A stretch of 64,000 nt of DNA from Alentia gelatinosa. Lineage: Eukaryota > Annelida > Polychaeta > Phyllodocida > Polynoidae. This document shows positions 1 to 10,644 of this stretch, in pieces. Under the pieces are notes generated by a model. The model saw only the letters and a program-made list of their open reading frames with translations, was not told the origin of the DNA and did not search any database. The stretch's first letter is position 1; the number at the start of each line of letters is the position of its first letter. The stretch spans positions 93,452,797 through 93,516,796 of the forward strand of contig OX465580.1 of assembly GCA_950022655.1 (NCBI GenBank), written 5' to 3'. The position numbers were made by a program, and so were the translations under genes.

Positions 1-404
1 TATATCTAATGAATAATTCAATAATTCCAAATCATTCCCCGTGTCATTCCCCATATTTCAGTTTTTATTTGACGTCCCTATGTGCTTTATTGACTGAGTT
101 ATGGTTCCAGATACTGTAGCTCTTGTTTGTAAGTGATAGCCTAGGATCAAGCAATGCAGTAGGTTTGTCGGAATGGCTTAAGTGATGCAGTAACCGCAGC
201 TGTGGCTCAAATAGAATAAGGGTTCTTCCAAAGGTGTTTACCACTAGAGAATTATGAAAAAATGTATGATTAAAAGATATATATGGAATTGTTCACAGCA
301 TGTTTTTCTTTACTTAAATATGTTATGATATCTGATACAATACGTTTTGTAACATTGTTATGATCAGTACGAGAGGGTAGACCCTCTTGTGAAAGTGACA
401 GTAA
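1..404. other. Unassigned AT-rich sequence
   Basis: I see no coding frame, repeat or RNA gene that can be supported here. Confidence 0.4.
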
Positions 405-605
405 GAGCCGGCCCCCACCTACCTGAATTCTGCTCCTGATTGGCCTTACGATGGCCTTCCCGACACCATTCCGATTCTATCGCGAGTTAAGCTTAAATCG
501 TGGTAGGTGGAACAGGTTTCTGCGATTCACTCTACGATACCCCACGATAGGCTGCGATAGAAAACGCCAATCATAGAGGTCACGATAACTTCCAACATGT
601 TGGAA
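405..605 (+). repeat. Short copy of the CCGGC-CCCAC / AACATGTT repeat family
   Basis: The block begins GAGCCGGCCCCCACCTACC and ends in the 16-bp palindrome TTCCAACATGTTGGAA. The same pairing, a CCGGCACCCAC start and an AACATGTT palindrome at the end, bounds two longer blocks at 46.47-47.54 kb. The interior is rich in ACGAT and CGATAG words. I read it as an internally shortened member of that family; no target duplication was found. Confidence 0.5.
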
Positions 606-1469
606 ATTTCGTAGGCTGTCGTAGCCTATTGGAAGTAATTTAACAGGAAAATATCTCTTGTGGATGGAATAATTGGTGAAAAATTATGTAATTCTGGAAA
701 TAGGTAGGGTGCATGTAGATGTGTAATCGCTGTAAATATGATATTATTTGATGAAGTCTTAGTGTCTGAAAATAATAGTTTTATATCGGAATTATTATTC
801 TACCACAGTTATATTATTCAATTCGATTGTTTTAGTGTTTGAAAACAATGTCATAATATATCGTAGGTATCTGTAGAAAATTATTCGGATTCATTCAATA
901 TTTCCAAAATTATAGTATATATCAATATTAAACAGTGGCAGTAACATCGGCAGGACATTTAGTTATGAAACGGTTATTGCCACTGTTGGAGCCACTCACA
1001 CTGAAAGTGCTGCTCACTGTTGCGTCCGCCAAGTATTGAAATCGGAACTGCCAAAATTAGTCATCAATAAGGATTTGAATGTATGATCACTTGGATAATG
1101 TTACAGTAGTGATTTTCGAGATTGTTGAGTGAATTTCATACAAATGCCCATTCATCACAGCAATTGTCATTTACCTTACATTTTTCTTAGGCAGCTGTTC
1201 TTTTATCAGGGTTTATTTGTTGAAAATATCTACCTTTATGATGACATAACAGATTAATCAGGACACAAATGACAATACAAGGGCCTACAATAAACCTGCG
1301 ATAGTCTCTGCTTCAATAGGCTAAATAATTTGCTGCTAACATTAGTAAGACAATCATTGAAAAACATTGCACTGTTATCTCAGCAAGGCTCTTACACGGC
1401 AGATCACTAGATCTCAGTTCTAGAACCTCTTACGTGGGTGAATCGCAAAAATGTGAATCATTGAAATTG
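606..1469. other. Unassigned AT-rich sequence
   Basis: No gene, RNA or convincing repeat is seen. Short A+T-rich runs and stop codons occur in all frames. Confidence 0.4.
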
Positions 1470-1627
1470 AACCCCCCGGGACTAGGCAAATACGGCAAAA
1501 TGGAATGCCCTCCACCCGGCAAATATCCAAAAATGAAATCCCTTCCCCCCCAGGCCAATACCTAAAAATGAAATGCCCCCTCCAATAGCTCACCCCCCCC
1601 CCCTTACCGTAAATAATGAATGGCCCC
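1470..1627 (-). repeat. Solo right end of the E-family element (C-rich tandem array plus terminus)
   Basis: Four degenerate units combine a C-run with an AAATACC..AAAAATGAAAT phrase. They end in CCGTAAATAATGAATGGCCCC. Read on the minus strand, the end (GGGGCCATTCATT followed by a G-run) matches the inverted termini of the larger element at 8906-10644 and the right end at 26.57 kb. The internal part of the element is absent here. Confidence 0.55.
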
Positions 1628-2443
1628 TTATGCATAAGCACTAATTTCATATTTTCAGAGAACATAAATACTACAACGCTGATGTTAAGGCATATTTATT
1701 GTTTTGTGATTTAATAGCATATACCCATGTGTGTGCAGAGGGAGCGGATCAAGATCTAGGCTGTGGGCGTTTTCTGGATAAGTTCCTGTGTTATCCGCTG
1801 GAGGGCGTGTCGGAAGTTGCCGGCCTTTGTAACACTTGCTGATATTCATTAATCATAACCGTCCCTTCTGTTCAATTCGCCAAGAGTCCTATGCGCAAAA
1901 GGAGCTATTTCTTTTACGTCAGCTCTTATTGTCTTGCTCTTCAGGTGTTTTGACAAACAACTAAGACAAGGACAGATCCATAGACAGTATAAATAATAGC
2001 TGTGCACATGAATAAAAACAGCTTGCAGAACCTGATCCTTCTGACTACTATTGTGTTTGTCACTATTGTATTCCTCTCGCCTGCGTTATATACAAAACCT
2101 TGTTCTGGTTCGCTAAACCATTTAATTATTTAGAGTATTTTATCAATATGCTCGTACGTCTTTGTATAACGTCAAGCGGTACATAGCAGACTGGAACAAC
2201 TGGATAGCCTCTCTGACATCTGACCTCAAGCTTAATGTCACCTGAAGTAGATGTAAATAGAAAATATTTGATCAAACCCTAGGCAAATGTGTCTTTCTTC
2301 AAGTGTTTAGAGTTTCGACCATTACGCTGTTGAAGCTAATTAATGCTGCATTAGGTAATCAGTGCTACATGCGTTAGGGAACTATCCTTACAGATGCTAA
2401 CATAAAACATTACCTATGACGGATCGGACTCAGTCTCTCTGCA
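1628..2443. other. Unassigned sequence
   Basis: No supportable feature; all frames are broken. Confidence 0.4.
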
Positions 2444-2752
2444 GGGACCTGTTTCACTAGTTTCGTGACATGTCTAGATGGCGTCTAGATCGTGTGTCCG
2501 GTTTCATAAGAACTAGACATTAGACTTCGTTTTGTCGATTCTTGCTTGCACTGTTGGTGCCGCTTTTCATGTCTGCCTAACACTTTTGTCACGAAACTAC
2601 TGAAACAGGTCCATGATGTGTAGATTAGTCTAATTCTTATGTTTGGGGTCTGTCTTTTCCTAAGTGCAGCTACTTTTGTTGTCATGAAACTAGATAACCC
2701 CAATGTCTGTATGGTGTCACAGACATGTCACGAAACTAGTGAAACAGGTCCC
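2444..2752. mobile_element. MITE-like element with 32-bp perfect terminal inverted repeats
   Basis: Positions 2444-2475 (starting GGGACCTGTTTCACTAG) are the exact reverse complement of 2721-2752. A third, slightly diverged copy of the right terminus lies inside at about 2584-2612. The 309-bp element has no coding frame of its own, so it would need an outside transposase. No clear target-site duplication flanks it, so the superfamily is open. Confidence 0.8.
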
Positions 2753-3508
2753 AGATCTTGAATGATCACGTACGCTGATCGATCTTTTTGCGGTCAAAGC
2801 CATTGCATAGGATATTGAAGGCGAAGTTAGTGCACAATCTCCTTCGTGTACCTATATATTCGTTTGTCTTCATCAATAGAAGTGTGTATCACTGATATAT
2901 TCACCGTCATGTGGCGATCTTCCATACATCAGCAGTAATTAGACAAGTAAAGAAACAAAGAAGAAAAATACAAAAGTGATACAGGACTTTATAGTACAAT
3001 CATAAATCCATACAGTCCCATGGTGTTGTCTTTCTATGGTTCTTGTAATCCTATCATTAAGCTACGATGCAGCGCGAAAATAAGTTTGACAAGTAGAGTT
3101 GGGTAAATAAGATTTTGTTTGTAAGTCAAATAAAATATCATTTTGTGATACTTTCATAACAACGTCTGTACGATACTTATCAAATATCATTGGTATTGAA
3201 AATAATATGTGTTGAGCAAAATGAGTAAAACTTTTAAGACAAAAATCGCTATGTGTTGTATGGAGTGGGTGGGAGGGAAATGAGTGAAGACAATGATTAT
3301 TTAGATGTGGATGTTATGTTTAAGGTGTTTAAGTCTTAGTAGATGTTATGTTGAATCGTTCGAGTGGATGTAGGTACGGTGTGCCTATTATTCGAAGTTC
3401 TTAAAAGATTGACTGTATTACCTTTAACATCATAATTGAGAGTTCCCTGGCATTCTGGTGCCAAACACACAAAACTCTGCAATGCACGACTTTGACACTG
3501 TGGCTTCA
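2753..3508. other. Unassigned sequence with a duplicated 3' scrap of the YR fragment
   Basis: Mostly featureless. About 25 bases near 3357-3387 (containing GGATGTAGGTACGGTGTGCC) repeat the sequence at 3539-3563, which lies inside the recombinase fragment next door. This suggests a local duplication of that fragment's end. Confidence 0.5.
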
Positions 3509-3509
3509 C

Positions 3510-3908
3510 CTAATAACAAATGCCAATGGGGTTATCGTTCGTGTGGATGTAGGTACGGTGTGCCGACAAATTATGCCATTCGCCGCCAGCTCTGACATCC
3601 CCTGTGCATACCTGTATGGCTGCAGTCTGGCATAAGCTTTGCAGCGTGTATGGGTGGGGTGTAAGGTCTGTAACTTTCATGGCAGTTTTCCAAGCGGTTT
3701 TCATGAAAGTTATTGGTACCAGCTTTCCTGAGACAGGGAAAATCAGGAGGGTGTTATCTTTCGATGCGGTTTGGGTGTCGGTAAGGACCTTTGTTACGGC
3801 CTGCACTAGACACAACAGTTCTTTATTCAAGTCAGACCATACATATTTTACGTCGGTTGGCAGGAAGAACAAAAAGCTGAAATACAGCAGATGCCTTGGT
3901 TGTGACAC
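3510..3908 (-). pseudogene. Decayed tyrosine recombinase C-terminal fragment (YR retrotransposon remnant)
   Basis: An open minus-strand frame of 132 codons resembles the last third of the tyrosine recombinase found intact at 20918-21949. Shared landmarks are a PYTLQSL segment aligned with YTLHSL, an AA-Q stretch, a GEWH segment aligned with GGWRS, and AHRTYI aligned with AHRAYI, which holds the nucleophilic tyrosine. The catalytic His and Arg of the HxxR motif read Gln and Cys here, so this copy cannot be an active recombinase. No RT or gag relative is adjacent. The N-terminal part of the frame (FSFLFFLPTD onward) is not recognisable. It is from a different lineage than the 17.5-kb element because similarity is limited to motifs. 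Confidence 0.6.
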
Positions 3909-4852
3909 TCCGCCCTTGATTTCAAAGACATCTATCCATTCCCTTATTCACCGACTTGAACACTTCAATAATAAAACCACCGCAAAAAGATTAGCGCAAT
4001 GAACAGATTAGGCCATTATGGCGCAATATAAGAAGTAAGTCCAAGCAGTTCGCACGCCAATTCTAATGATCTGAATCAACGGCAATCCCAATTCACAAGT
4101 CTGAAATTCGGATTTCCTAAGATAACCGGCAATTCTTCTATATCATTTCCCGTGAAACTAATTCATGGCAATAAAACAAGCATAAAAAAATTGACATAAG
4201 TTTGAAAAAATATTGAAATGGTCAAAACAATCCTTTAGATTTTCCAACAGAGAGCCCCATATCTAGAGCATATTATCCGACACCCCAGTTTTGAGAGTAT
4301 AATATTAATGAAATATCCAATCAGAAATCAATTTTCCTTTATTGGAATATGTTGATCAAAATCCTAACTGTCATACCTGAAAGTTTCAACACAATCAGAT
4401 TATCCATTCTGATATTAAAACATTATGATTCCATGATGATATTTAAAAATAAAAATGGGGAGTTGGACGACATGTGTCTTAAAGGATGTATAAAAGAAAT
4501 AATAATCATAATAGATGCGCCGAGGGATAGATCACATGTAATCTCAATCTGATATTTCTTTTACCTTATCTGGATCAATAATATTAGTCTTTCTCAAATT
4601 ATAAGCATTTATGAGGCTTCTTGAAATTTCAAATATTTTGGGGGTTGGACAACATGCAGGATTATTACACACAATTTCAAAAGGCTCTCAAATCTAAACC
4701 ATTCATCTGATTTTGTTGGAATAATGTTTTCTGGAAGGTACATAGTGGATGACTAATATGAGATATAAAAAGAAGCATTATTCTAACAAAATGTTTTGCT
4801 TGTCTGATCCCAGGATCAAAGCGTAATTTAGCAGGTTTAAAAAATCTGACCC
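3909..4852. other. Unassigned AT-rich sequence, possibly old LINE debris
   Basis: No frame is convincing. Two phrases, GGAGTTGGACGACATG and GGGGTTGGACAACATG (near 4459 and 4640), are similar and may be degraded repeat units. The area lies directly upstream of a LINE RT fragment on the same strand. Confidence 0.3.
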
Positions 4853-4982
4853 ATCAGGATTTAGGAAGGCATTCAACAAAACACATCACTCACTTTCATT
4901 TGAAAAATTATCAAAACTGGGATCAAATGACAGAATTGTAAAAACCTTAAAAAGTTATTTTTCAAATAGAAAACAATAGAAA
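4853..4982 (+). pseudogene. Non-LTR retrotransposon (LINE) reverse transcriptase fragment
   Basis: About 42 codons on the plus strand read F-R-K-A-F-N-K-x-H-H-S-L, then F-E-K-L, then LKSYFSNRKQ before a stop. This follows the usual LINE RT block around motif A: D-x-x-K-A-F-D, NH, a leucine-rich helix, then the LKSYLxNRxQ signature of jockey/CR1-like elements. The aspartate that follows KAF in active copies reads Asn. Flanking sequence is too eroded to extend the frame. Confidence 0.65.
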
Positions 4983-5029
4983 ACTGAATAATGCAATATT
5001 TACACTGTGCGAAAACCACTTATGGATCG

Positions 5030-5225
5030 GCTGTATATTGACTTGTTTTCATATGTATACGCCCATATTTCACGCCAGTGTATGAGGCATATACAAGTTT
5101 CCTCTTAAAGACCGACACGTCTTGGCTGTATTTCACGCCAGGCGTAAACGAGAGGAAATATACTCTGCATGATATATATACGCTGGGCGTATATGTGACC
5201 CGAGAGAAAATGAAATATGTGTGGC
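5030..5225. repeat. TATACGCC-rich imperfect inverted repeat, copy 1
   Basis: The block carries several versions of TATACGCC and its complement (GTATACGCCCATATTTCAC near the left, TACGCTGGGCGTATA near the right), giving a partly self-complementary segment. A block with the same vocabulary lies at 5755-5925. Both may be old MITE copies. Confidence 0.35.
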
Positions 5226-5304
5226 CCCGCCGCCTCCCCCCGTATGTGTTGGTACAGGTATAGATAGCCTCAGTGAGAAACCCTTCCCCTGCTGCCACCG
5301 CCCG

Positions 5305-5440
5305 TGAGGCAGGGGTGGGGCAGGGGTGGGGCGGGGTTGAGGCAGGGGTGAGGCAGGGGTGAGGCAGGGGTGAGGCAGGGGTGAGGCAGGGTTGAGGCAG
5401 GGGTGAGGCAGGGGTGAGGCAGGGGTGAGGCGGTAGGGGC
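5305..5440 (+). repeat. Minisatellite, about 11-bp unit GAGGCAGGGGT
   Basis: Roughly twelve head-to-tail units of GAGGCAGGGGT, with single-base variants such as GGGGCAGGGGT and GAGGCAGGGTT. The plus strand is strongly purine- and G-rich. No coding role is implied. Confidence 0.9.
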
Positions 5441-5754
5441 AGCAGTGTGGCGTTTAAAGTCTATAGTCTCAACTTCTTAAACGCTTATAAAGGCTTATAT
5501 CCAGAACCCTCCAGAAGAGTGGTGTTTGAAAGTAAAATCTATTAGAAAAACGGTAAAAAACAATAACATAATGCAGGGTTTATTATATGTATTTAATGAA
5601 AAGATAATAAATAGGGTTTTAGAACAATTTCATAATGAAAATTTATAATATAACATTGGATTTTCCATATACCAAGGATTTAATGAATAATGGCAAATGA
5701 AATATACTAAAGTGGTGTCCCCAAGTGGCTGAGATCAGAACTATTCGATAGTGG
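5441..5754. other. Unassigned sequence
   Basis: Nothing supportable is seen in this AT-rich spacer between the minisatellite and the second TATACGCC-rich block. Confidence 0.4.
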
Positions 5755-5925
5755 CGTAAATGCAACAGAATCAGGCATATACATGATGAATATATGACCA
5801 CAACATGGACGCTTATATACGCCTACCGATGAGGCGTATACACACGGGGAATAGGACAACCTTGTATACGCAAAAGCATACCTACATACGCCGGGCGTAT
5901 TCATATATAAAGTGTAGTTAATAGA
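5755..5925. repeat. TATACGCC-rich imperfect inverted repeat, copy 2
   Basis: Contains TTATATACGCCTACC, GAGGCGTATACAC, CTTGTATACGC and ACGCCGGGCGTATTC, the same word set as 5030-5225. Sequence identity between the two blocks is patchy, so the relationship is tentative. Confidence 0.35.
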
Positions 5926-6779
5926 GTTAACAACATCAATGTCCGAGCTTGAGTCATGCAAGGGTCTCTATTATTCTACTATTCCTGTTATTTATCAACG
6001 ATATAACCAACGTAATTAGGGGAAACTGGTTTGGTGTGCCAAGATCAAGGACCGAATCGAGTTAGTTTACTAAAGCTGATGGACTTGTGGTAGGGGCAGC
6101 ATTTCTAATAATATTCTATGTACCCCTACAGTATCAATGACGAGAGAAGATGTCGAGGTACGCAAGTCAGCCATATGGATAACTGTGAAGATACTCGTTG
6201 ATCAGCACAAGACAAGGACGCTGCAGGGAGCTGATGATGAATTAGATACCTAGAACTCAGACCTTTATTCGTACACCTTTTAAAAGTGAAGCAGATAACT
6301 GATTATTACAGGGCCCTGCATTCCTGTCTTAAGTTACATTGCATTTGGGTATAGCTACATTGCAGTCAGCTTAGGCAAAGCAAAAAAGCAAAAGAAAAAA
6401 AGAAACCCATATCATAACGTTGTAAGATTTTACTAGAAAAATTTGATAAAGAGAAGAAGAGGTAATGACGAAAGAGATGGGATGAAGATCAGTTGGCAAG
6501 CGGTGGGAGACAGCAGTGAGACCTGATACGCCTCGTCTAACTTCATGATGTTCAATTGTGTCTTCCATGTAATAGATGCATTTCCTGCACTGATATTTTA
6601 AAGTCTTTTTTAGTGAGAAGATGATGTGTGCTCAAGCTTAAATAGTTCTGCAGATTTCGAACACTGTTTCTTTGTGATTGTGTCGTCCTTCTGGTTCAAG
6701 ATTGTTTTGATTTTGTGATCGCTTCTACATTGTGGTAAGGAGTTGGACATTGCAGCATTTATCGCAGAACAATACGCAA
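5926..6779. other. Unassigned sequence
   Basis: No gene or repeat is seen. It runs up to the 3' end of the minus-strand LINE fragment that follows. Confidence 0.35.
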
Positions 6780-7770
6780 CGGTGGAAGATACAGAACCAG
6801 GTGAACTGAATTAGGCCACTTTAGTCTTATCTGTATTTATTGCCATACCGTTGCATTTACACGAGTTTGCCACCTAATCAACTGCATCCTGGCGGTCATG
6901 AATCAACTGCATTAGTATTACTTGAAAATAATACAAGATCATCTGCGTATTGTACGAATTTTCGTGTTGCAACCTCAACACACATATAGTTAACAAGCCA
7001 GTTGAAGAGGGACGGTCAAAGGATCGAGCCTTGCTCCCCTCCAAACAGTTCACCTTTCTAGATGATTTCTAGCCCATATTACAAAGTCCGATGTCTCACC
7101 ATAAAGCTTCGCTAACAATAACTCATGAAGCACCTCATCAAATGCCTTGCAAAGATCGATGTAACAAAAGGCTACCAGTTTCTTTTCATTACTGGCAAGT
7201 AATAGTCATCAAGATAATCGGAAATCGCATCTGACGTTCCCAGACCTTTCTGTAAACCATGTTGAGACGAGTCAATAGTACCTTGACTTTATATAAAGAT
7301 ATTTAGACTATGAACTAGTTTTCTTAGTATTTACGATGGACTAGTTAATATTGTGATTAATCTCCAATTAGTAATATTCTCACTATCACCCTTCTTTTGG
7401 ATCAAAATCACAGTGCCTACCTTCCATTTAGTAGGAACCACTCCATTATCGATCGAACATTGATGTATGTAAGCGAACACATTGATTAGTATCAACATAC
7501 ATTCTTTCATTACTCTCTTAGAAATATCTTGAATTCCTTAACCTTCACTTGTTACAATCTCTTTAACCAACTGAGTTACCTCCTCTCTGCAAATTGGCAT
7601 GTCAAGATTGTTCATGACGCTTTCCTTACTTGAAAGGTCCTCTAAAACAGTTGAATAGCCTTTCAAATTTTGATCTGCAAATAACTCAGAGCCAGTCTTA
7701 ACAAAAGATCTGTTGATAAATCCTGCAGTCTCATCTGTAGGGACGGGTTCGTTTGTATCTGATTCACCAG
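6780..7770 (-). pseudogene. LINE reverse transcriptase, degenerate, minus strand
   Basis: Reading the minus strand from 7770 down to 6780, with several frameshifts and stops, gives the ordered landmarks of a non-LTR RT. They are a helical pre-RT segment (EEVTQLVKEIV, 7540-7590), a VPTKWKVGTVILIQKKGD block, QHGLQKG, YIDLCKAFDEVLHELL (motif A with Asp), a weak GSIL..SLFNWLVN block, QYADDLVLFSSN (catalytic YADD, codons at 6938-6949) and NGMAINTDKTKVA. The order and spacing match LINE RTs of the CR1/jockey/RTE sort; I cannot name the clade. Endonuclease and ORF1 are not seen. The fragment stops where the 7.8-kb minisatellite begins. Confidence 0.8.
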
Positions 7771-7794
7771 GTAACAGCTGCCAACCTTTTCCCC

Positions 7795-8490
7795 CTAGCC
7801 CGCCGTGACGACAGTAGAGCTGGTACGAGATATGGAGGAGCGATGTGCAGACACATGCTGTGAAGCCTCCAGCCTGCCATGATGACAGCAGAGCCACAGC
7901 GAGGTGTGCAGCAGTGACCTGTAGACATGTGAATTCAGCCCCGATCCTACCATGACAACAACAGAGCTGGGGCAAGGTGTGGAGGAGCAATATGCAGACA
8001 CATGACGTGAGGCCCCGCTGTGATGAAGCAGAGACAGGGCGAGGTGCGGAGGAGTGACCTGCAGATAAGAGAAGGCAGCACCGAGCCTACCATGGCAACA
8101 ACAGAGCTGGGGCAAGGTGTGAAGGAGCAACATGCAGACACATGATGTGAGGTCTCGCTTTGATGACAGCAGAGACAGGGTGAGGTGCGGAGAAGTGACC
8201 TGCAGACACATGACGTGAGGCCCCGCTGTGATGACAGCAGAGACAAGGCGAGGTGCGGAGGAGTGGCCTCCAGATAAGAGAAGTCAGCCCCGATCCTACC
8301 ATGACAACAGCAGAGACAAGGCGAGGTGCGGAGGAGTGGCCTCCAGATAAGAGAAGTCAGCCCCGATCCTACCATGACAACAGCAGAGACAAGGCGAGGT
8401 GCGGAGGAGTGACCTACAGACAAGTGAGCCCTAAGTCTGCCGTAACTACAACAGAGCCGGGGCAGGTATGGAGGGGCGACGTGCAGACGT
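7795..8490. repeat. Complex minisatellite with 73-bp and shorter alternating units
   Basis: Three near-identical 73-bp units start at about 8241, 8314 and 8387, each with GCGAGGTGCGGAGGAGTG and CCCGATCCTACCATGACAAC. Upstream units alternate between that type and a shorter one carrying CAGACACATGACGTGAGG and CCCCGCTGTGATGA. Open frames on both strands across this array repeat the same peptide phrases, so they are by-products of the repeat and not genes. Confidence 0.85.
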
Positions 8491-8905
8491 GTGAAGTGAA
8501 TCCTCAGTGTGTGAGAGTATGAGTCATCTCATCGTCTGCCCACCTTCTCACACATGCAGAATTAATATTTCTTTTCCAAAAATTGATGCAATAGGAGTTG
8601 AGTCCTGTGATATGAACAGAGAACTAGAAACTCTGGAAGGCCCACTGACCATGCAGCGCTATACACTAGTGGCGCCGGATGCGCCAAGTCCTACAGGGGA
8701 GCAAATCATCCGGTTAACGCTTCTGGCATGTGCCATAGATATCGACTAGATCCGCTTATAATGCACAGATTTCGATGTAATTTACACCGAACAATAGCCA
8801 CTCTTCCGAACAATATTTAATAGGCAATGACATCCATCATTGTCTGGTTTACCAGTGAGAATATTATAAAGACGGTGAGAACAGATTGGTTTTGAAACCA
8901 ATGAA
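8491..8905. other. Unassigned sequence
   Basis: No gene or repeat is recognised between the minisatellite and the left end of the E1 element. Confidence 0.4.
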
Positions 8906-8944
8906 GGGAACATTAATTCATTATGGCCTGGGGGGGCACAGTTT

Positions 8945-9090
8945 TTGGAACACTGACCGGTAAAAAAAAAGTTGGCCCCCCCCCTTGCAATACCCAAAAA
9001 AATATTGGCCCCCCCCTTGCAATACTCAAAAAATGTTGCCCCCCCCCTTGGAATGCCCCAAAAAATAGTCCCCCCCCCCCCCCACATCGA
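8945..9090 (+). repeat. C-rich tandem array, left end of E1
   Basis: About four units of roughly 30 bp, each a C-run followed by TTGCAATACCCAAAAAAATA or a near variant. The same unit, less regular, builds the arrays at 10440-10644, 26.4-26.57 kb and 1.47-1.63 kb. Confidence 0.8.
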
Positions 9091-9209
9091 AATACGGTTA
9101 AAGCACAGGGGAGGCTAAACTGATGTGGCCTTTTTTATGATAAGGCTTTCCTTCTTTACCTTAGAACAAACCCAGTTACATTCAGTCATTTGTCAACATT
9201 TTGACAAAA

Positions 9210-9262
9210 ACCTCGGTGGCTAAGTGGTCAAGTATGGGAGGTCATGGGTTGAAACCCTAATA
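9210..9262 (+). repeat. tRNA-like SINE head (A and B box) inside E1
   Basis: TGGCTAAGTGG at 9217-9227 fits the RNA polymerase III A-box consensus, and GGTTGAAACCC at 9247-9257 matches the B box at all but one position. Spacing between the boxes (30 bp) is shorter than in a tRNA, and there is no cloverleaf, so this is a degraded tRNA-derived SINE, not a tRNA gene. Confidence 0.4.
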
Positions 9263-9699
9263 CCAAAGACTTACACAAAAATGGTACCCACTGCCCATGC
9301 GGCTTAACACCCGCCATTAGAATGAGGAGTAAGGTCCCTTCATAAAAATTGCTTGAAAATGAAAAAATAGTCTATTGACAGTACAGCGCCAATGAAAAAA
9401 GATGGGGGAGTCTGGAGCAGGACTGAAACACAGGCACAGGCAAATGCTTGAAGTGTGATAGCATCAAGTGCAATGCCTACTGGTTGAAGAAGGCTGACCT
9501 ACTATACAATGCTAGGATGGCAGTTCGAGTTGATGCTCCTGGTCTCTATAGTTGTAAGATTCTGCTAATGTTCTAACTCGAAAACAGGGATGTAACCCCT
9601 GCCAAATTGAGGCTGTAGTTGGCAGCTAGCAGACATGCCAAAACCCCCATCTCTCCTGTACCCATATAATCAATCATAAAACTTGACTACTTGGAACCT

Positions 9700-10415
9700 A
9701 ATTCTCAATGAAGTCACTTATTGAGACTTGGTGGTTCACATTCAAATATCCAGCAGCAACTGCTTTCTTGATTTGTGCCATCAGTTGGTAGTCATCAGGC
9801 TCTGTTGCAGGACCTTAATGGACCTTCATTCTTTCTTGTATCAGTATCATTGACATGCAAATATGGATGTTCGGGCAATTTGTTATAGTCTGGTATGGTG
9901 TGAGGGATCTGTGGTATGAGTGGATCAATCCATGGTGTGGCAATACAGAAGGAAGTCCCTTTTTTGCATGTAGAACCTCAAAGTACTCAATGTAGAGCTC
10001 TCAATGAAGAGTTTTCTTTCCTTATAGTGCTCTTCTATAAATATGGTAATCTTATTGAAATAAGCAGCAACAGGGGCATTTTGTAGCACTTGATGTTGTA
10101 GTAAATGCCCCTAATTCATCAATATTGAAGAAAAAACTAATGATCTTGTGAGACTGCATTGATTCTGGGACAAATGCACTAGTATTTGTCCATTGTTGTC
10201 TCCCTCCACATCAGTCTGTCAGACTATGAGAGGGTGTACACCCATTTCCCAGTAGAGAAACGGGACTGTAACCATAGACACTGAACTTCAGGGAGTGATA
10301 CAACTATGCTTACCTTGTGTATTAATCATTACTATAGTAGTACAACTAAGCTGATTTCTTGTGATATATCATGAATGCATTTCATTACAAATATCAATTC
10401 TTTTCATTGAACACA
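9700..10415 (-). repeat. Conserved block shared with E2, possible old coding sequence of unknown function
   Basis: Over about 700 bp this block aligns with 25770-26367, interrupted by small indels. Both copies sit just before a right-end C-rich array. On the minus strand both can be read as a peptide with a shared core (copy 2: GIYYYIKCHKTPLLLLI; copy 1: GIYYNIKCYKMPLLLLI), but stops break both. I do not recognise a family. Conservation may reflect only common descent of the two element copies. Confidence 0.5.
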
Positions 10416-10439
10416 AATATGCCTCATTGTTTAGCTAAA

Positions 10440-10644
10440 AACGCCGATCCCCGGCAGAAAGTGAAACATGGGAATACCCAAAAATAAGTTGGCCCCCCTC
10501 CCTCCTTGGAATACCCCCCCAAAAGTTGGCCCCCCAATTGGAATACCCCAAAAAATGTCCGCCCCCCTTGGAATGCCTCCAAAAAAGTTGGCCCCCTCCC
10601 TAAAATCTGTGCTCCCCCCCCTGCCATAATTAATGAATGCTCCC
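10440..10644 (-). repeat. C-rich tandem array and right terminus of E1
   Basis: Five degenerate units carrying TTGGAATACC and a C-run, ending with GCCATAATTAATGAATGCTC. The last 44 bp form the inverted partner of the left end. Confidence 0.75.

Larger units (their letters stand above)
8906..10644. mobile_element. Composite element E1 with inverted termini and C-rich arrays at both ends
   Basis: The left end (8906, GGGAACATTAATTCATTATG) and the right end (10644, read on the minus strand as GGGAGCATTCATTAATTATG) are imperfect inverted repeats of about 44 bp that run into a G/C tract. Just inside each end is a tandem array of units like CCCCCTTGGAATACCCCAAA. The 120 bp after the left array and about 700 bp before the right array have diverged matches at 23.23-23.34 kb and 25.77-26.37 kb in the E2 element. 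E1 lacks the gag/RT genes that lie between those segments in E2, so I infer it is an internally deleted, non-autonomous relative. No target duplication is seen. Confidence 0.6.

Noticed and set aside
7538..8423. Several long minus-strand frames with repeated Cys/Leu/Ser-rich phrases
   Set aside because: They translate the 73-bp minisatellite; the peptide repetition comes from the DNA repeat. Only the part below 7770 is LINE sequence.
5305..8490. CRISPR-like array
   Set aside because: Units are contiguous minisatellites without unique spacers, in animal DNA.
8782..9123. Gly- or Pro-rich frames on both strands at the left E1 array
   Set aside because: They are readings of C-rich tandem units and A-runs, with no domain.
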